DNA of 41,703 nt from Nocardia abscessus (GCF_015477775.1 NZ_JADLQO010000031.1:1-41703); one strand, 5' to 3'. Shown: positions 8,206 through 16,685, counted from the stretch's first letter. Notes: a model not told the origin generated them from the letters alone. Numbers and translations are program-made.

Positions 8206-8282
8206 TATTACTTTGCTGGGGATTCAGTGTCAACACTCTTCCTATTCGCGAGAAGGTGCTGTTAGCAGCGTGGACTAAAATA

Positions 8283-8294
8283 GGACGCACGTCC
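8283..8294. promoter_or_regulatory. TetR operator candidate, TetR side
   Basis: GGACG-CA-CGTCC is an inverted repeat with 5-bp arms. It is flanked by AT-rich sequence (AAAATA before, ATGTAGTATG after) and lies 37 bases before the TetR start. Flanking T/A runs and core match similar TetR-autoregulated palindromes by eye. Confidence 0.5.
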
Positions 8295-8330
8295 ATGTAG
8301 TATGCTTGCGCCTATCGAAAGGTGGTGCGC

Positions 8331-8969
8331 GTGGCGAGTGACGGAAGGGTCGACGGCCGGGTGCGTCGCGGTGAGCTTTCGCGCCGTGCGATCTTGGATC
8401 GGGCGATGGACATCGCCTCGGTCGAAGGACTGGAGAGCCTGTCGGTGCGGCGGCTGTCCACCGAGCTCGATCTGAGCAAGAGTGGGGTGTTCGCGCAGTT
8501 CGGCTCGAAAGAGGAACTGCAGGTCGCGACAGTGCGCGCTGCGGTGGAGGTGTTCACCTCGCATGTCGTGAAGCCCGCACGGCGCGCACCGGCCGGAATA
8601 CGGCGAGTGCGGGCACTGGCGGAGTCGTGGCTCGATTATGCGGCGAAGCCGGTTTTCAGCGGCGGCTGCTTCTTCCTGTCGACGGTCTCGGAGTTCGATG
8701 CACGGCCAGGGCGGGTGCGCGATGCCATCGCCGCGGCCCGACGGGACTGGCTGCGGCTCTACCAGACCGCCGCCTCCGAAGCTGTCGCACTCGGAGAAAT
8801 CGACGCCCGCGTCGATCCCGCAGACCTCGCGTTCGAGCTGGATGCCATCGCACGCACGGCCGGCCAGGACGCACTACTGTTCGACGATCCGTCTCACTAC
8901 GAGCAGGCTCGCCGCATGATCGCAACGCGATTGGTCGCCATAGCAACCAGCCCGACCTTCTTGGAATAA
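8331..8969 (+). CDS. TetR/AcrR-family transcriptional regulator
   Basis: A 212-residue repressor with an N-terminal TetR helix-turn-helix: RRAILDRAMDIASVEGLESLSVRRLSTELDLSKSGVFAQFGSKEEL (about residues 20-65). A helical ligand domain follows, typical of the TetR_C_6/YcdC-like group (FSGGCFFLSTVSEFDARPG). The GTG at 8331 has GAAAGG 8 bases upstream; GTG at 8322 and 8325 are in frame but too close to that site. It is divergent from the hydrolase/quinone oxidoreductase operon and precedes a DoxX gene on the same strand. It is likely to repress both itself and the operon through the two palindromic sites between them. The ligand is unknown. Confidence 0.9.
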   Translation: MASDGRVDGRVRRGELSRRAILDRAMDIASVEGLESLSVRRLSTELDLSKSGVFAQFGSKEELQVATVRAAVEVFTSHVVKPARRAPAGIRRVRALAESWLDYAAKPVFSGGCFFLSTVSEFDARPGRVRDAIAAARRDWLRLYQTAASEAVALGEIDARVDPADLAFELDAIARTAGQDALLFDDPSHYEQARRMIATRLVAIATSPTFLE

Positions 8970-9145
8970 CCGAACATCGCAGGCGGCGAGCCGAATCGGT
9001 GCCGCCAGGGATCTCGACCTTTCCGGCCTCCTCGACGCGGAGGCGTGCAGACGATGTGTTCCACAACACAGTCACGCGGCGTCCTGCTGTCTCGTCTCCG
9101 ATACGTAATCCGATCCCTACAAATGTGGTGAGCCAGGAGGCCGCT

Positions 9146-9505
9146 GTGTTCGAATTCCCGGAGCCGGTGTGGCCGGTTGTCATACTCGCTTTCATCCAGT
9201 TCGGCGACGCGCTGATGTGCATCAAGCCGGCGAAATTCATCGCCGAATGCTTCGAGGACGTCCAATGGCCACGGCGGTACTGGTGGATGATGTCCCCGAT
9301 CAAGTTCAGTGCCGCAGCCGGACTGATCGGAGGACTATGGATCCCCTACCTGACGGCACTGACGTGCGCTGCCCTGATCGCCTACTTCGTGATCGCCATA
9401 GGCATGCATGTCGTAGCCGAAGACTTCGGACGTAATCTTTTTCTCAACGCCACCATCATGCTGCTCATCTGCATCGGCGCCGCAGTTCTGTCGTACGGTA
9501 CCTGA
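9146..9505 (+). CDS. DoxX-family membrane protein
   Basis: A 119-residue membrane protein with four predicted helices. Marks are the first helix WPVVILAFIQFGDAL, the loop KPAKFIAECFEDVQWPRRYW, then SAAAGLIGGLWIPYLTALTCAALIAYFVIAIGMHVV and a final LNATIMLLICIGAAVLSYG. This is the DoxX layout with its conserved KF segment after helix 1. The GTG at 9146 has AGGAGG seven bases upstream, which decides the start. It lies 176 bp after the TetR gene in the same direction, so it may belong to that regulator's unit. The function is probably a membrane redox or quinone-linked role, as inferred for the family. Confidence 0.8.
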   Translation: MFEFPEPVWPVVILAFIQFGDALMCIKPAKFIAECFEDVQWPRRYWWMMSPIKFSAAAGLIGGLWIPYLTALTCAALIAYFVIAIGMHVVAEDFGRNLFLNATIMLLICIGAAVLSYGT

Positions 9506-9824
9506 GCGCGTCGACGCCGCAACGGGATTCACAGTCACTCAGCAGGCTATCGAACCGAGTGTCGTTGCAGTATCGCGCCGTCGCGCGTGCTCTGCACCCT
9601 CTGTACTGCCTGCTCGTCGATCATGAGTTCCCCTTGCCGGTGACAGCCGATGACGGGAGCAATGGCGATGGCTTTGTCGTCACGCGAGATAGAGAGGATC
9701 CGGCACTTCAACCCGTCAACTGTGCTCTAGATCATAGTTGTAGTTGACCTTAGGTCAGGGTGGAGGCTCGTCGCAGCGGCACGACGCCGACCGGACACAA
9801 CAGATTCGATGGAGCGAAACCACC
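9506..9824. other. intergenic control region before the serine hydrolase operon
   Basis: This is 319 bases with no credible gene. It holds the 13-nt palindrome at 9745-9757 about 68 bases before the hydrolase start. CTCTAGATCATAGTTG just upstream is AT-rich relative to its surroundings, and this is where a promoter would be expected. Confidence 0.45.
9745..9757. promoter_or_regulatory. TGACCT-T-AGGTCA palindrome (MerR-type operator candidate)
   Basis: A perfect palindrome of two 6-bp arms around one T, preceded by GT so that TTGACC could double as a -35 element. MerR-family repressors bind such dyads inside long-spacer promoters. A MerR gene is the third gene of the operon that begins downstream at 9825, which makes autoregulation of the unit plausible. 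Confidence 0.5.
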
Positions 9825-11384
9825 ATGTCGATCACCCTTTCCGACCAGGACAAGAGCGCTCTGCGGACTGCCGCGTACGGCGCCGTGTCGCTGATCGCCG
9901 CCGCCGGTGCCGCCGGCAAGCCCCACAAGATCGCCACCGACGGCTCCACCGCCCTGTACACCGCGACCGGGCCCGTCGGGCACGTACTCGCCGCGAAATC
10001 AAGAGACATCGACCTGACAGGCAAGTCGGTGGCCGAACTCGCCGACCAGGTGCTGCCGGCCCTGGCCGCAGCCATGAGCCTGCTCGAGCAGCAGGATCCG
10101 GCCGAGGCCGGCCACTTCCGCAACACCGTCCTCGTCGCCATCGAAGCAGCCCAGGCCCAACCGGGTCAGTCCAGCCCCGCGACAGCCGAGATGGCCCGCA
10201 AGATCACCGCCGCCCTCGACGCCACCAGGGCGGGCACCTCAGGCGAGGCCGTTGTACCGAATGTCGCTGCCGGACAAGATCGACCGGAACTGCAGAAGGC
10301 GATCGATGAGATCGCCGATTCCGGTTTCGTCGGGGTGTCGCTGCGCGTGCGCGACGAGCGGGGCGAGTGGGTCGGCAGTGCCGGGGTGGCCGAGTTGGGC
10401 GGGACGGCGAAGCCGCCGATCGATGGGCACGTCCGGATCGCCAGCAATACCAAGACATTCACTGCGGCCCTGGTGCTGCAGCTGGTGGCCGAGGGCAAGA
10501 TCGGGCTGGACACCCCGGCGGCCGAGTATCTGTCCGAGTTCGGGCTGGACGAGCGGATCACGGTGCGGATGCTGTTGCAGCACACGAGCGGGGTGTTCAA
10601 CTTCACCGGCGAGCTTTACGAGGACGGGACGGTGGTGCCGGGGATCCCCGCGCCGGGTACCCCCTTGGGTAAGGAGTGGGTGGAGGACCGGTTCAAGACC
10701 TACCGGCCGCAGGAGTTGGTGGAGCTGGCGCTGTCCAAGCCGGCGCGGTTCGAGCCGGGGACGAAGTGGAGTTATTCCAACACCAACTATGTGCTGGCCC
10801 GGCTGCTGATCGAGAAGGTCACCGGCCGCTCGTTCGCCGAGGAGATGCAGCGACTGATCCTGGGACCGCTCGGGCTTTCGGGCACCGTGGTGCCGGAAAC
10901 CTCGCCGGAGATCCCCGAGCCGCACGCCCACGCCTACTACCGGTACGAGGAGGACGGCGAGGAGAGGACCGTCGATGTGACCCGCCACAACCCATCCTGG
11001 AATCCCTGCGGCGGTGACATGATCTCGACCACCCGGGACCTGGCCACGTTCATCTCGGCGCTGCTGAGTGGCAAAGTCCTTCCGGCCGAGCTGCTGGCCG
11101 AGATGTGCACGCCGCATCCGACGGGCATCCCGACCATGGACTACGGCCTGGGGGTATTCGTGCGGGATCTGGGTTCGGACGGCGGCATCGTCATCACTCA
11201 TAACGGCGGCCATGCGGGCTACGCGACGCTGATGTACAGCACCCCCGACGGCGGTAAGACCATGACCGCCTCGCTGACCTGCGTGGACGACTCCGCAATG
11301 TCTGTGGCGGTGCCATTCCAGAACGCCCAGCAACGGCTCCTCGCCGAGGTATTCGGCGGCGCGCAGGCCGATCCGCGTCAGTAG
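9825..11384 (+). CDS. serine hydrolase (beta-lactamase/DD-peptidase fold) with an extra N-terminal domain
   Basis: A 519-residue protein. Residues about 160-510 form a class C beta-lactamase/D-Ala-D-Ala carboxypeptidase-like domain with all three active-site motifs: SNTK (Ser207, Lys210), YSN (317-319) and HNG (459-461). Residues 1-130 are a separate domain, MSITLSDQDKSALRTAAYGAVSLI onward. It resembles a small stand-alone actinobacterial protein of unknown role, and a linker (TRAGTSGEAVVPNVAAGQ) joins the two. There is no signal peptide, so the enzyme seems cytoplasmic and is perhaps an esterase or peptidase rather than a cell-wall enzyme. The ATG at 9825 begins the N-terminal domain cleanly; an upstream frame from 9744 crosses the palindrome. 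It is the first gene of an operon with a CPBP protease and a MerR regulator. Confidence 0.88.
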   Translation: MSITLSDQDKSALRTAAYGAVSLIAAAGAAGKPHKIATDGSTALYTATGPVGHVLAAKSRDIDLTGKSVAELADQVLPALAAAMSLLEQQDPAEAGHFRNTVLVAIEAAQAQPGQSSPATAEMARKITAALDATRAGTSGEAVVPNVAAGQDRPELQKAIDEIADSGFVGVSLRVRDERGEWVGSAGVAELGGTAKPPIDGHVRIASNTKTFTAALVLQLVAEGKIGLDTPAAEYLSEFGLDERITVRMLLQHTSGVFNFTGELYEDGTVVPGIPAPGTPLGKEWVEDRFKTYRPQELVELALSKPARFEPGTKWSYSNTNYVLARLLIEKVTGRSFAEEMQRLILGPLGLSGTVVPETSPEIPEPHAHAYYRYEEDGEERTVDVTRHNPSWNPCGGDMISTTRDLATFISALLSGKVLPAELLAEMCTPHPTGIPTMDYGLGVFVRDLGSDGGIVITHNGGHAGYATLMYSTPDGGKTMTASLTCVDDSAMSVAVPFQNAQQRLLAEVFGGAQADPRQ

Positions 11385-11415
11385 CAGGCGAATCGGGCCA
11401 CGAGGAACACTTGTC

Positions 11416-12210
11416 ATGCACGCCTTCGAAGACACACCACAGAACGGGATAGTCGAGCGGCTGCTGGGCAGGCACTCCCTGCCGCTGTCGGTCGTGTTAC
11501 ATCTTGTCCCCGGCGCTCTGATCGTCGTCGTCTACCTGTTGATCGGCGAACCAGTCGTCGAGGACATCGGTTATCCGGCCTTCGCGGGCTGGGCGATCGC
11601 TCTGTGCCTGGTTCTGATACCGGTCCTGTGGGGGCTGCTGTGGCTGGGCCGCAAGCACAACGGCTGCTTCTCGCTGCGCGGCGTGCTGCAATACACCGAC
11701 AAGCCGGTCCCGCGCGGAAAGCTGGTGGCGATGGTCATCGCGCTCATCGTGTGGATGATGGTGCTGGGGTTCGCACTGGCACCGGTGAACAACTTCTCCT
11801 TCGAAAACTTCTTCACATGGCTCCCGTACGCGGACACCGGCGGCAGCGGCAACAACACCTATCTCGACCTCGATGAATACCCGCACTCGATCGTGCTCAC
11901 CACGATGGTCGTCTGCCTGCCGCTGACCGGAATCTCCCTGCCGCTCATCGAGGAGCTGTACTTCCGCGGTTTCCTGCTGCCCCGCATCGACCACCTGGGC
12001 GGATGGGCGCCGGTGGTCAGCACGGTCTTGTTCGCGCTGTACCACTTCTGGTCGCCGTGGGTGTTCGTGTCGCGAGTGATCTTCACGTTCCCGGGGTACT
12101 GGTTCGCTTGGCGGAACAAGGACATTCGGCTGTCGATCGGGATGCACGTCGGCGTGACCTCGATCGTGGCGACGATCGGCACCATTGCCGTTGCGCTAGA
12201 ACTCATCTAG
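11416..12210 (+). CDS. CPBP-family intramembrane metalloprotease
   Basis: A 264-residue membrane protein of the CAAX/CPBP (Abi) family. The catalytic motif EELYFR is at 179-184, followed by HFW (His210) and GMHVG (His244) in later helices, which are the four expected metal-site elements. About seven to eight hydrophobic segments are visible. Bacterial members act in bacteriocin self-immunity, prenyl-protein processing or peptide signalling; which applies here is unknown. GAGGA lies before the ATG, 31 bases after the serine hydrolase stop, so the genes are coupled. The 50-residue middle stretch NNFSFENFFTWLPYADTGGSGNNTYLDLDEYP is an extracytoplasmic loop that is longer than in many family members. 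Confidence 0.9.
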   Translation: MHAFEDTPQNGIVERLLGRHSLPLSVVLHLVPGALIVVVYLLIGEPVVEDIGYPAFAGWAIALCLVLIPVLWGLLWLGRKHNGCFSLRGVLQYTDKPVPRGKLVAMVIALIVWMMVLGFALAPVNNFSFENFFTWLPYADTGGSGNNTYLDLDEYPHSIVLTTMVVCLPLTGISLPLIEELYFRGFLLPRIDHLGGWAPVVSTVLFALYHFWSPWVFVSRVIFTFPGYWFAWRNKDIRLSIGMHVGVTSIVATIGTIAVALELI

Positions 12211-12329
12211 TGGCGCGTGTTGGCTGCGGTGTGTGCGGCGCCGTCGTATCGGATGGCCGTTGAGGTGGGAGTCCCGTCAGGCCGGGGTGTGCACGGTCGC
12301 CGGGCTCGAGGACAAGGCAGGCTGAGCAG

Positions 12330-13115
12330 ATGAGGAACGGAGTCACGATCGGGCAGGCGGCGGCATTCGTCGGCGTCACGGTGAAGACGGTGCGGCACTA
12401 CCACAAGCTCGGCCTGGTCGCAGAGCCGGTACGTGACAGCTCCGGTTTCCGGCGGTACGGATCGGGCGATCTGTTGCGGCTGGTGCAGGTCCGGACACTG
12501 GCCGCCGCCGGGGTGCCGCTGGCCGAGATCGGGCCCCTGCTCGACGCCGACGCCACGCAGTTCGCTGCCGCGCTCGCCGACGTCGGACGGCAGCTCACCG
12601 AACGGATCGAGGATTTGATCGCGCGGCGTGACACGCTGGACCGGCTGGCCGATGGCGACCGCGCGCTCCTGGGCGACCGCGCGGTAGCACTGCTGGAGCG
12701 GATGGCCGGCCTCGGCTTCCCCGCGGACGAGGTGGCGACCGCCCGGGAGGGCTGGGTGCTGGCCAAGGCCTTGGTCCCGGAAGGCTTCGACGACTACATC
12801 ACTCATGTCGAGCACGCACTCGACGACTCCCGGTACGTCGCCTTGATCAAACGCGCCGCCGAGGCTGCGGCCTGGGAACCGGACGACCCGCGCATCGCCG
12901 AGCTCGCCACCGCCATGGCCGACCACTACCTCGCCAACCCCGCCCACCTGAAAATCGTGACCGCCCTACAAGCCCGCACCGAGGCCGCGACCCGGTACAC
13001 ACTGATCGCCCACCACGGCGAAGAGCAGACATCGGCCACGACGCGGGCGGCCGCGGTTCTCGAGACCAAGCTCCGCGCTGCCGGCATTCATATCCCCAGA
13101 CCGGACTCCCACTGA
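12330..13115 (+). CDS. MerR-family transcriptional regulator
   Basis: A 261-residue regulator. Its N-terminal MerR domain is complete: TIGQAAAFVGVTVKTVRHYHKLGLV, then RRYGSGDLLRLVQVRTLAAAGVPLAEIGPLLD. A long helical region follows (residues 80-120) with a C-terminal ligand domain of about 130 residues rich in Ala/Glu/Asp. There are no metal-binding cysteines, so it is not a metal sensor; the C-domain is closer to drug or organic ligand sensors. It is 119 bp after the CPBP gene on the same strand. The palindrome at 9745 before the operon is its best candidate operator. Confidence 0.9.
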   Translation: MRNGVTIGQAAAFVGVTVKTVRHYHKLGLVAEPVRDSSGFRRYGSGDLLRLVQVRTLAAAGVPLAEIGPLLDADATQFAAALADVGRQLTERIEDLIARRDTLDRLADGDRALLGDRAVALLERMAGLGFPADEVATAREGWVLAKALVPEGFDDYITHVEHALDDSRYVALIKRAAEAAAWEPDDPRIAELATAMADHYLANPAHLKIVTALQARTEAATRYTLIAHHGEEQTSATTRAAAVLETKLRAAGIHIPRPDSH

Positions 13116-13358
13116 CCGCGCCGTGCTCCGTTCCTTCGACTCGGCGACCGGTCGGGGCCTTGCACCTCGAGACACCGCTGGAGCGACTGCACGGCGTCAC
13201 ACCGGCGAGCCGTCCACGATCAGCACCATGTCCGGGTCGGGGCGCGGATCAGAACACTGTCTCGCGAACCCGCAGCGGCCGGTAACCGGTGGGACCGAGC
13301 TGGGTGAGTTCGGCGTCGATGTCGACCCGCGAATGTCCGGGAAGATCTCCTGATTCCC

Positions 13359-13691
13359 TTGGGCTGGAACGCCGAAGTTCAGGACTGCCTGCAGCGACTC
13401 GTCCGCTCCGTGCCCCGCCAACTGGACCCGGACGCGCGAGTGAGAGTGGTCGCCGCCGAAGGCGTGGGGGACGATCCAGCATCGACGAGCCGCTCCACAT
13501 CCAACGAGGAGGCGGCCGACTCGACCGGTGACTTCGTGCGGCCCCTGCCGACATCCAACGCCGACGTGTGGCCGCGCCTGTTGGACCTCACCTTTCAGTT
13601 TCTGGGCAGCCAGGAAGCGCGCTACCGAACGGGGATTTACGAAGAGGAGGTCAACGACGCGCTGGCGGCGATTCGAAACATCGCAGAATAA
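13359..13691 (+). CDS. hypothetical protein, uncertain start
   Basis: An open frame of 110 residues starting at TTG, with good codon use in its second half (WPRLLDLTFQFLGSQEARYRTGIYEEEVNDALAAIRNIAE). The frame is open up to a TGA near 13302, and no ATG/GTG start with a ribosome site is visible. The centre, TSRSTSNEEAADSTG, is low in structure. I recognise no family. It may be a short real gene, or the C-terminal remainder of a broken one. The region just upstream also contains protein-like stretches on the other strand, which favours decay. Confidence 0.35.
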   Translation: MGWNAEVQDCLQRLVRSVPRQLDPDARVRVVAAEGVGDDPASTSRSTSNEEAADSTGDFVRPLPTSNADVWPRLLDLTFQFLGSQEARYRTGIYEEEVNDALAAIRNIAE

Positions 13692-13802
13692 GCAGCGGTA
13701 GGTTGATCGGCGCACGTCTCGGCGCCCTGCCGGATTTACCGGTCGTCCGCTGCTTCGTCGTTGGCTTCCTGCTCGTCTCGCCTACTCACTCGGGAGATCG
13801 GT

Positions 13803-14357
13803 ATGCGTCGTACACGGTTTTTGTCGGCTTGTGTGGCTGTGCTGATGGCCGCCGCCCTCGGCGGGGCGGGTGAGGCCACCGCCGGAGTGGACTCCTCGTG
13901 TGGCGGGGCGTCGTTCGCCGGGGACATGCTCAACGCCCACAACCAGTACCGCGCAAAACACGGCTCGCCGAGAATGGTGCTCGATCCGGCGGTGTCGGCT
14001 TCGGCCCAGAAGTGGGCCGAAAACCTCGCCGCCACGCAGAATTTCGAGCATTCGAAGGGCTCGGGCAACGGCGAGAACCTCGCTGCCATGTGGGGTGGCC
14101 GGCACACCGGCTTCTCGGCGACGAAAGCGTGGTACGACGAGATCAAGGACTACAATTTCGACACACCGACCGGGTTCTCCATGCAGACAGGGCATTTCAC
14201 GCAGGTGGTCTGGAAGGCCAGCACCAAGCTCGGGGTCGGGGTCGCCTGCAACACCGGCGGAAGAGGCGGGCAGTACGTCGTCGCCCAGTACAACCCGCCC
14301 GGCAACATGATGGGCAACAACAACCAGTACTTCCGGGAGAACGTGCAGCGCGGATAG
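13803..14357 (+). CDS. secreted CAP-domain (SCP/PR-1-like) protein
   Basis: A 184-residue exported protein. Residues 1-28 form a Sec signal (MRRTRFLSACVAVLMAAALGG, then GEATAG). The CAP domain follows: MLNAHNQYRAKHG, EHSKGSGNGENLAAMW, GHFTQVVWKAS (CAP1 signature) and YVVAQYNPPGNM (CAP2 signature). His in EHSK and in GHFTQ, with the Glu in GENL, are the conserved cavity residues. Two cysteine pairs are likely (SSCGG and VACNTGG). The ATG at 13803 has GGAGA upstream and begins the signal. Such proteins bind lipids or sterols or act as peptidases; in actinomycetes their role is unknown. It lies 309 bp before the terpene gene in the same direction. Confidence 0.9.
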   Translation: MRRTRFLSACVAVLMAAALGGAGEATAGVDSSCGGASFAGDMLNAHNQYRAKHGSPRMVLDPAVSASAQKWAENLAATQNFEHSKGSGNGENLAAMWGGRHTGFSATKAWYDEIKDYNFDTPTGFSMQTGHFTQVVWKASTKLGVGVACNTGGRGGQYVVAQYNPPGNMMGNNNQYFRENVQRG

Positions 14358-14666
14358 CCGTCCGGCCCAGGGCGGGGCGCGGCAGCGTTTTCGGCCCAGC
14401 CGCCGGCGACGCCAGTTCTCGGCGGTCATGGCCTCGGACTACCGTGCCGCCGGGAGGGCCTGTCTCTGACCAACTCCCCGCGTCCAACTCGCCGCTGCCG
14501 GTGACCACCAGTGCAGCTGGTGCGCGCGCCGCCCCACGGCGCCGACGTCGATCGCGCGATCGCATCAAAATTAGCCGATACCAACATCTTCCGCGTGATT
14601 GTGGTGTCAAATTGCGGTTGTTCGTTGGTGTAGTAGGCGACCGGTGTAACAGTCAGGAGTGCGCGC
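14358..14666. other. intergenic region before the terpene synthase fusion
   Basis: This is 309 bases with no credible gene. The last 100 bases (about 14565-14665) are clearly more AT-rich than their surroundings and must carry the promoter of the fusion gene. An AGGAG ribosome site precedes its GTG. I cannot fix a -35/-10 pair. Confidence 0.45.
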
Positions 14667-16685
14667 GTGCAACGTGAAATTGATTCGGCTGTCTTCCCAC
14701 ATCTGGAGGGGGACCTGGACCGCGTCCGTGACGTTCTCGGACCCGTGCAGATGCAGGGCAGGCCCGAGCTGACCGCGCTCACCGACGACGGGGCCGACAC
14801 CTCCCGTCGCCTGGTGCGCCCCACTTTGACGTTGTTGTCGTACTACCTGCTCACCGATCCCGCGGTCCCGGCCGACGACCGGGTTGTGCGCGCAGCCGCT
14901 GCCGTCGAGTTGCTGCATCTGGGCTCGCTTTACCACGACGACGTCGTCGATCACGCGTACGAGCGGCGAGGCCGTCCCAGTGCCAACGCGGTGTGGGGTT
15001 CCCATATGGCTGTATTGGGTGGTGACTCCGTGATACTCACGAGCGTGCGCACGCTGGCCGAACTCGGTCAGCGTGAAGTTCTCGCGGGGGCGATCGCGGG
15101 CGAGCAGATGTGCGCGGGGATGGTGATCGAGGCCGCCGACCTCTACGTAGCCTCTCGCAGCGAGCAGTCCTACCTGGACGCGATCGACGGCAAAACCGCG
15201 GCGGTGCTGTCGCTGGCCTGCCGGGTGGGGGCGATGCAGGCCGGCCGTTCCGAGGATGAGGAAGAGGCGTTGGCGTCGTTCGGCCGACACTTCGGGCTGG
15301 CATACCAGCTGTATGACGACATCCTCGATCTCACCTCGACCGCCGAGGAAACCGGCAAGCCCGTCAACACGGATCTGCCCGAGGGCATCTACACCCTTCC
15401 CGTGATCCGCGCCGTTGCCCGCGACGACGACCTCGCCCGCCTGCTGCGCAGAGCGATGACGCGTGAGCAAGCTGCACATGCGCGCGAGCTCGTCATCGCC
15501 TCCGGCGCCGTGGACGAAGCACGAGCGAAAGCCGATGAGTTCCTCGACCAGGCCGCCGGTCAGCTCGCCGCCCTGCCCGTGGACCCGCGCACCCGCGCCG
15601 CGATGACCGCCTACGCCGGGTCCGTACTCGACCGGCGAACTCCTGGCCCCGCGGTTCATCAGCAGTCGACACAGCCACCTGAGGCGCACAGCGATGCGCT
15701 CCCGCCGCAGGTCGCGCAATCATTGCGGAGCTGGATGGTGGACACCGGGTTCGTCGTCTCCCCGGACGAGGCCGACTACCACCGGTGGATAGGAGCGATC
15801 CGGATCCCGCGGCGCTGGGCCCCAGCAGTGAATCCGGCCGTTGAACAGACCGCCTACCGCATGGCCGTGCTGCTCCTCGCGTGGGACGACCTGTTCGAGG
15901 ATCCGCAGCTGACCGATCCCGCGGCCATCACCGCACTGAGGCGGGGCATGGTGGCAACACTGCGCCAGGACCCGGAGAAACCGTGGAGGCCAGGTGCGAT
16001 CCCGACGGCGTGGGCGAGTTTGTGGCCGCGCCTGCGCGAGGGCCGCAGCGCCCGCTGGCAGGAGCAGTTCCTCGACGGCCTCGAGGACTGGTGCGAAGCC
16101 TGCGAACGCGAAGCGCACCATCGCATCAACGGCTACATCCCGCCCACGGCCGACTACCTGCCGCTGCGGATGTCGACCAGTGGGATCGACACCGCCCTCG
16201 CCTGCATGGAGGTGCACCAAGGCCGGGAACTGCCGTCGCAGCTGCGCAACCACCCCGTGATCCGCCGTCTCGAGGAGCTCGCATTCTGGGTGACCTTCGT
16301 GGAGAACGACCTGGCGGGGTTGGATCAGGACGAGGCCGACCAAGTCCCCTACAACCTGGTACGGGCGGTCCATCACGAGACCGGCTGCACCCGCAGCGAA
16401 GCCGTGGAGCAGGTGCAGCGCCAGGTGGCGGATCAGCGCGCCCAGCTCGAGGCGCTGATCCGCTACGTCCCCGCCCTCCTGCGCGTGCTTCCAGGACTGT
16501 CGGGCAAGGGTAAGGACTACGCGGAGATATACATGAACATGACCCGCGTCGGGCTCTGGGCGCGGGAGAGCGAGCGGTACGAGCAGAATTCCGGTCCCGC
16601 GGTTTCCGCGGCGCCGGACTTGGAACACTTGCGACGTGAGGTCTACTACTACCCGGCTACCGAACCGGCTCCCGCCACGCCGTAA
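14667..16685 (+). CDS. bifunctional polyprenyl diphosphate synthase-terpene synthase fusion
   Basis: A 672-residue protein with two enzyme domains. Residues about 1-320 are an E-type polyprenyl synthetase: first aspartate motif LYHDDVVD (91-95), second YQLYDDILD (217-221), then TGKPVNTDLPEGIYTLP. A Pro/Gln-rich linker (325-345) leads to a class I terpene synthase domain (350-640). It has WDDLFED (407-412), the diphosphate-sensor Arg501 exactly 46 residues before NDLAGLDQDE (547-556), and an RY pair at 637-638. The protein could build a prenyl diphosphate from IPP and an allylic primer and cyclise it. Fungal chimeras have the opposite order. The canonical NSE Ser and Glu are Gly551 and Asp555 here. 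The start is GTG with AGGAG seven bases upstream. It is cytosolic, with no signal peptide. The chain length made is not predictable; the site before the first motif resembles longer-chain synthases. Confidence 0.93.
   Translation: MQREIDSAVFPHLEGDLDRVRDVLGPVQMQGRPELTALTDDGADTSRRLVRPTLTLLSYYLLTDPAVPADDRVVRAAAAVELLHLGSLYHDDVVDHAYERRGRPSANAVWGSHMAVLGGDSVILTSVRTLAELGQREVLAGAIAGEQMCAGMVIEAADLYVASRSEQSYLDAIDGKTAAVLSLACRVGAMQAGRSEDEEEALASFGRHFGLAYQLYDDILDLTSTAEETGKPVNTDLPEGIYTLPVIRAVARDDDLARLLRRAMTREQAAHARELVIASGAVDEARAKADEFLDQAAGQLAALPVDPRTRAAMTAYAGSVLDRRTPGPAVHQQSTQPPEAHSDALPPQVAQSLRSWMVDTGFVVSPDEADYHRWIGAIRIPRRWAPAVNPAVEQTAYRMAVLLLAWDDLFEDPQLTDPAAITALRRGMVATLRQDPEKPWRPGAIPTAWASLWPRLREGRSARWQEQFLDGLEDWCEACEREAHHRINGYIPPTADYLPLRMSTSGIDTALACMEVHQGRELPSQLRNHPVIRRLEELAFWVTFVENDLAGLDQDEADQVPYNLVRAVHHETGCTRSEAVEQVQRQVADQRAQLEALIRYVPALLRVLPGLSGKGKDYAEIYMNMTRVGLWARESERYEQNSGPAVSAAPDLEHLRREVYYYPATEPAPATP

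Noticed and set aside
10239..11435. Long minus-strand frame (398 codons) opposite the serine hydrolase
   Set aside because: GC-rich genes give long antisense frames. It has a His/Arg/Gly-rich composition, while the plus frame has complete active-site motifs.
14607..15719. Minus-strand frame of 370 codons opposite the terpene fusion
   Set aside because: Shadow of the prenyltransferase half; no motif, and it runs over the promoter region.
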